Part shown: positions 5,141 to 8,471 of the stretch, one piece after another
Layout: every line of letters starts with the position of its first letter
Position numbering within the stretch: position 1 is the first letter of the stretch
DNA from: CAYLLT01 sp964548565
Lineage (GTDB): Bacteria; Planctomycetota; Phycisphaerae; UBA1845; PWPN01
Reading direction: 5' to 3'
DNA length: 8,471 nucleotides
Assembly (NCBI GenBank): GCA_964548565.1
Contig: CAZJTF010000308.1
Location: 1-8,471 of the forward strand
Made by a program: the position numbers and the translations under genes
Notes under the pieces: model-generated
Databases searched by the model: none
What the model saw: only the letters and a program-made list of their open reading frames with translations
Told to the model about the DNA's origin: nothing

Positions 5141-6823
5141 ATGAAGTTCAGAGTCGATGAGATCACGTCGGTCATCCGCGAGGAGATCGCGCAGTACCGC
5201 AGCGACATCGACGTCGCGGAAGTCGGGAAGGTGCTGGAGGTCGGCGACGGGATCGCCCGGATCCACGGTCTCGGCAATGCCATGGCGGGCGAGATGCTCG
5301 AGTTCGAGAACGGCGCCATGGGCGTGGTGTTCAACCTCGAGGAGAACTCGATCGGCACCGTCATCCTGGGCGACTACCTGGGCATCCGTGAGGGCGACTC
5401 GGTCCGCGGGACGGGCCAGCTCCTCTCCGTTCCGGTGGGGAACCAGATGATCGGGCGCGTCGTCGATCCGCTGGGCCGCCCCCTTGACGATCGCGGCACG
5501 ATCGAGACCCCCAGCCGCTGGCCGCTGGAGTACAAGGCCCCGGGAATCGCCGAGCGGCAGCCGGTGGACGAGCCGCTGCAGACTGGTATCAAAGCCATCG
5601 ACAGCATGATCCCGATCGGACGGGGGCAGCGTGAGCTGATCATCGGCGACCGCAAGACCGGCAAGACCGCCATCGGCATCGACACGATCATCAACCAGAA
5701 GGGCACCGGCGTCATCTGCGTGTACGTGGCGATCGGCCAGAAGGAATCGACCACCGCCGGCGTCGTGGAAATCCTCCGCCAGAACGGGGCGATGGACTAC
5801 ACCATTGTGGTGGCCGCCGGCAGTTCCGATCCGGCCCCACTGCAGTACATCGCGCCGTACGCCGGCTGTGCGATGGCCGAGTTCTTCATGTACAACCAGG
5901 GCAGGGCGACGCTCTGCATCTACGACGACCTGTCGAAGCAGGCGGCCGCGTACCGCCAGCTCTCTCTGCTGCTGCGACGCCCGCCGGGCCGCGAGGCCTA
6001 CCCGGGTGACGTGTTCTACCTCCACAGCCGTCTGCTCGAGCGCTCCTGCAAGCTCGCGGAACGCTACATCATCGTCCCGAAGAGCGCTCCGAAGGACGTG
6101 ACGAAGGGTATCACGGACAAGGAATACGTCGGCGTTCCTGGCAGGCACGAGGCCAAAGAAGACCTCAAGAAGCTCGGTCGCGACGATCACGAAGTGCGAA
6201 AGGTGCCGGGCACCGGCGGCTCATTGACGGCACTGCCGGTCATTGAGACCCTCGAAGGCGAAGTTTCCGCGTACATTCCCACGAACGTGATTTCAATCAC
6301 GGACGGCCAGATCTACCTGGAGCCTGACCTGTTCTTCGCGGGTGTCCGTCCGGCGATCAACGTCGGCATCAGCGTGTCGCGTGTCGGTGGCAAGGCCCAG
6401 GTCAAGGCCATGAAGAAGGTCGCGGGCTCGCTGCGGCTCGATCTGGCGGCGTTCCGCGACCTGGAGGCGTTTGCGCAGCTCGGCACCGAGCTCGACGCCG
6501 CGACACAGCGCCAGCTCGACCGCGGCCGGCGCATGGTCGAGCTGCTCAAGCAGGGGCAGTACAAGCCTTACAACGTGGCCGACCAGGTCATCAGCATCTT
6601 TGCCGGCGGCCAGGGCCTCCTGGACGACGTCCCGGTGCCCCGGATCGCGGAGTTCGAGGAGAAACTGCTCCAGCACGTGCGGGATCACCATCCGGAGCTC
6701 CGCGATGAGCTGATCCGGACCGGAGACCTGCCCGACACGCTCGCGCAGAAGTTGAAGGACGTGGTCGCCACATTCAAAAAGACGTTTCTCAGTCAGGCTG
6801 CCCCCGCGGCCGCGGCTGTTTGA
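5141..6823 (+). CDS. atpA: ATP synthase F1 subunit alpha, with about 45-residue insertion
   Basis: Alpha carries the non-catalytic nucleotide sites and completes the catalytic sites of beta. The 560-residue protein is about 47 longer than E. coli alpha (513). In order it shows the N-terminal crown domain (about 1-95), the P-loop GDRKTGKT at 169-176, the FYLHSRLLER helix at 292-301, GGSLTALPVIET at 359-370, and ISVSRVGG at 410-417. The last motif carries the arginine (R414) that reaches into the neighbouring catalytic site. The helical C-terminal domain follows. Lysine replaces the glutamine of many alpha P-loops at K172, a change also found in actinobacterial alpha. The extra length is a lysine-rich segment at about 309-357, just before GGSLTALP; E. 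coli has a much shorter loop there. The reading frame is intact. The ATG at 5141 precedes the usual amphipathic N-terminal helix (EITSVIREEI). Confidence 0.97.
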   Translation: MKFRVDEITSVIREEIAQYRSDIDVAEVGKVLEVGDGIARIHGLGNAMAGEMLEFENGAMGVVFNLEENSIGTVILGDYLGIREGDSVRGTGQLLSVPVGNQMIGRVVDPLGRPLDDRGTIETPSRWPLEYKAPGIAERQPVDEPLQTGIKAIDSMIPIGRGQRELIIGDRKTGKTAIGIDTIINQKGTGVICVYVAIGQKESTTAGVVEILRQNGAMDYTIVVAAGSSDPAPLQYIAPYAGCAMAEFFMYNQGRATLCIYDDLSKQAAAYRQLSLLLRRPPGREAYPGDVFYLHSRLLERSCKLAERYIIVPKSAPKDVTKGITDKEYVGVPGRHEAKEDLKKLGRDDHEVRKVPGTGGSLTALPVIETLEGEVSAYIPTNVISITDGQIYLEPDLFFAGVRPAINVGISVSRVGGKAQVKAMKKVAGSLRLDLAAFRDLEAFAQLGTELDAATQRQLDRGRRMVELLKQGQYKPYNVADQVISIFAGGQGLLDDVPVPRIAEFEEKLLQHVRDHHPELRDELIRTGDLPDTLAQKLKDVVATFKKTFLSQAAPAAAAV

Positions 6824-6858
6824 GCCCGGCAGGGCGAAAGGCATAGAGGCGCTCATTC

Positions 6859-7734
6859 ATGGCGAAGGCGCGGGCCATCATCAAGCGGCGGAAAGCCGTG
6901 CAGAATATCCGCAAGATCACGCGGACGATGCAGCTGATCGCGACTGCACGGTACCAGGCCGCCTTCACGCGGGCGACGAAGACTCGGCCTTACACCGAGC
7001 ACATCACGCAACTCGTCGAGCGGGTTGCCCGCCATCAGAAGGAACTCCAGCACCCGCTGCTGCGTGTGAATACCGAGTCCAGGCGGTCTGTTCTGATCGT
7101 GATCACGAGCAACCGCGGACTCTGCGGCGGGTACAACGCGTCGCTGATGCGGACCTCGCGCGACGCCTACCGTTCGCTCAAGGAACGCTCGGACCAGGTC
7201 GACATCTTTGCGGTCGGCCGGAAGCTGATCAACTACCTCAAGTTTCACCGGCTCGCTATCTGGCGGCGCGACGACCGCCTGGCCGACAACCCGCTGTACG
7301 CGGATGTCGAAGCGCTGGCGTCCGAACTGATCGACGCCTACCAGCGGCGGACGATTGATTCGGTGCACGTGACTTACATGAAGTTCATTTCGGTCGGCGT
7401 GCAACGGGTCGAAACGGTTCAGCTGCTCCCGATCGAGCCGCCAGCGGTCGCGGAGGAAGAGAACTCCGACAGTGCGGTGGAGTGGGAGTTCATTCCGTCG
7501 GCCCAGGCCCTGCTCGCGCACCTTCTGCCCGAGATGGTGAAGGTGCGGCTCTTCCAGTGTTTCATCGATGCGACGGTGAGCGAGCAGGTTGCCCGCATGG
7601 TTGCGATGAAGGCCGCCACCGACGCCGCCGGCGAGATGGTGCGATCCCTGACGCAGCAGTACAACCGCGCCCGGCAGTCGCAGATCACGCTCGAACTGCT
7701 CGACATCGTGGCGGGGGCGGAGGCGATCAAGTAA
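6859..7734 (+). CDS. atpG: ATP synthase F1 subunit gamma
   Basis: Gamma is the central rotating shaft that couples the c ring to the alpha/beta hexamer. The 291-residue protein has the usual length. Its N-terminal helix reads MAKARAIIKRRKAVQNIRKI and continues TRTMQLIATARY. The central Rossmann-like domain contains SNRGLCGGYN at 84-93. The C-terminal helix carries MKAATDAAGEMV (250-261) and YNRARQSQIT (268-277), and the protein ends VAGAEAIK. GAGG at 6846-6849 lies nine bases before the ATG. The gene follows atpA after 35 bp and ends 91 bp before atpD. I see no cysteine-containing regulatory insertion of the chloroplast type. Confidence 0.96.
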   Translation: MAKARAIIKRRKAVQNIRKITRTMQLIATARYQAAFTRATKTRPYTEHITQLVERVARHQKELQHPLLRVNTESRRSVLIVITSNRGLCGGYNASLMRTSRDAYRSLKERSDQVDIFAVGRKLINYLKFHRLAIWRRDDRLADNPLYADVEALASELIDAYQRRTIDSVHVTYMKFISVGVQRVETVQLLPIEPPAVAEEENSDSAVEWEFIPSAQALLAHLLPEMVKVRLFQCFIDATVSEQVARMVAMKAATDAAGEMVRSLTQQYNRARQSQITLELLDIVAGAEAIK

Positions 7735-7748
7735 GACAACTGAGAATC

Positions 7749-7765
7749 CACAGCCGAGCGCTGTG
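7749..7765 (+). other. Small hairpin in the atpG-atpD gap
   Basis: CACAGC at 7749-7754 pairs exactly with GCTGTG at 7760-7765 across a five-base loop. A second weak stem (CCAGT 7778-7782 with ACTGG 7795-7799) follows. There is no T-run. The 91-bp gap (7735-7825) holds nothing else that I can recognise. The structure could slow nucleases or affect the level of beta, but stems this short often arise by chance in GC-rich DNA. Confidence 0.3.
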
Positions 7766-7825
7766 CAAGGCAACTGACCAGTGGACGAAATCGGACTGGA
7801 CCAATACACGGGACGATCGACAGGC

Positions 7826-8471
<646 letters not shown>

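Noticed and set aside
5647..5670. Lysine instead of glutamine in the alpha P-loop (GDRKTGKT) as a novel change
   Set aside because: The same residue is known in other bacterial alpha subunits, such as mycobacterial ones, so it is ordinary variation.
5033..6190. 385-codon minus-strand open frame over atpA
   Set aside because: It mirrors atpA codon periodicity, has no recognisable motif, and lacks any sign of its own start region.

Overview
The window is a GC-rich, densely packed bacterial region with every recognisable gene on the + strand. It carries the 3' end of one gene, a complete truD (tRNA pseudouridine-13 synthase), and most of an F-type ATP synthase operon in the classical order atpZ-atpI-atpB-atpE-atpF-atpH-atpA-atpG-atpD. 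The window ends inside atpD; atpC would be expected next. Several traits suggest a planctomycete: high GC, signal-peptide-like N-termini on both the c and b subunits, a long insertion in subunit alpha, a His-rich tail on subunit a, and palindromic plus heptameric repeats inside the operon. This placement is inference from memory of such genomes, not a database result.

Layout. Positions 2-106 hold a gene tail that resembles the C-terminus of ketopantoate reductases. truD follows at 129-1388. Positions 1389-1596 form a structured regulatory gap: a sigma70-like promoter (TTGACG, 18 bp, TAGACT), a strong intrinsic-terminator hairpin with a run of six T, and an 8-bp hairpin whose 3' arm covers the atpZ ribosome binding site. 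atpZ, atpI and atpB are translationally overlapped. A 302-bp gap between atpB and atpE holds two copies of a 28-bp palindromic repeat and an array of seven 7-bp units. A perfect 28-bp palindrome lies between atpE and atpF. atpF, atpH, atpA and atpG are then closely spaced, and a 91-bp gap precedes atpD.

How the genes work together. atpB (a), atpE (c ring) and atpF (b) build the membrane Fo motor. atpH (delta), atpA (alpha), atpG (gamma) and atpD (beta) build F1. AtpZ and AtpI are small membrane proteins thought to help assembly or Mg2+ supply. Catalytic and ion-path residues look intact: alpha and beta P-loops, the subunit a arginine and the subunit c glutamate. This is therefore most likely the working housekeeping, probably proton-driven, synthase. 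I see no wholly new system. The points worth a second look are the operon leader, the repeat-filled atpB-atpE gap, the atpE-atpF palindrome, the alpha insertion and the His-rich tail of subunit a.
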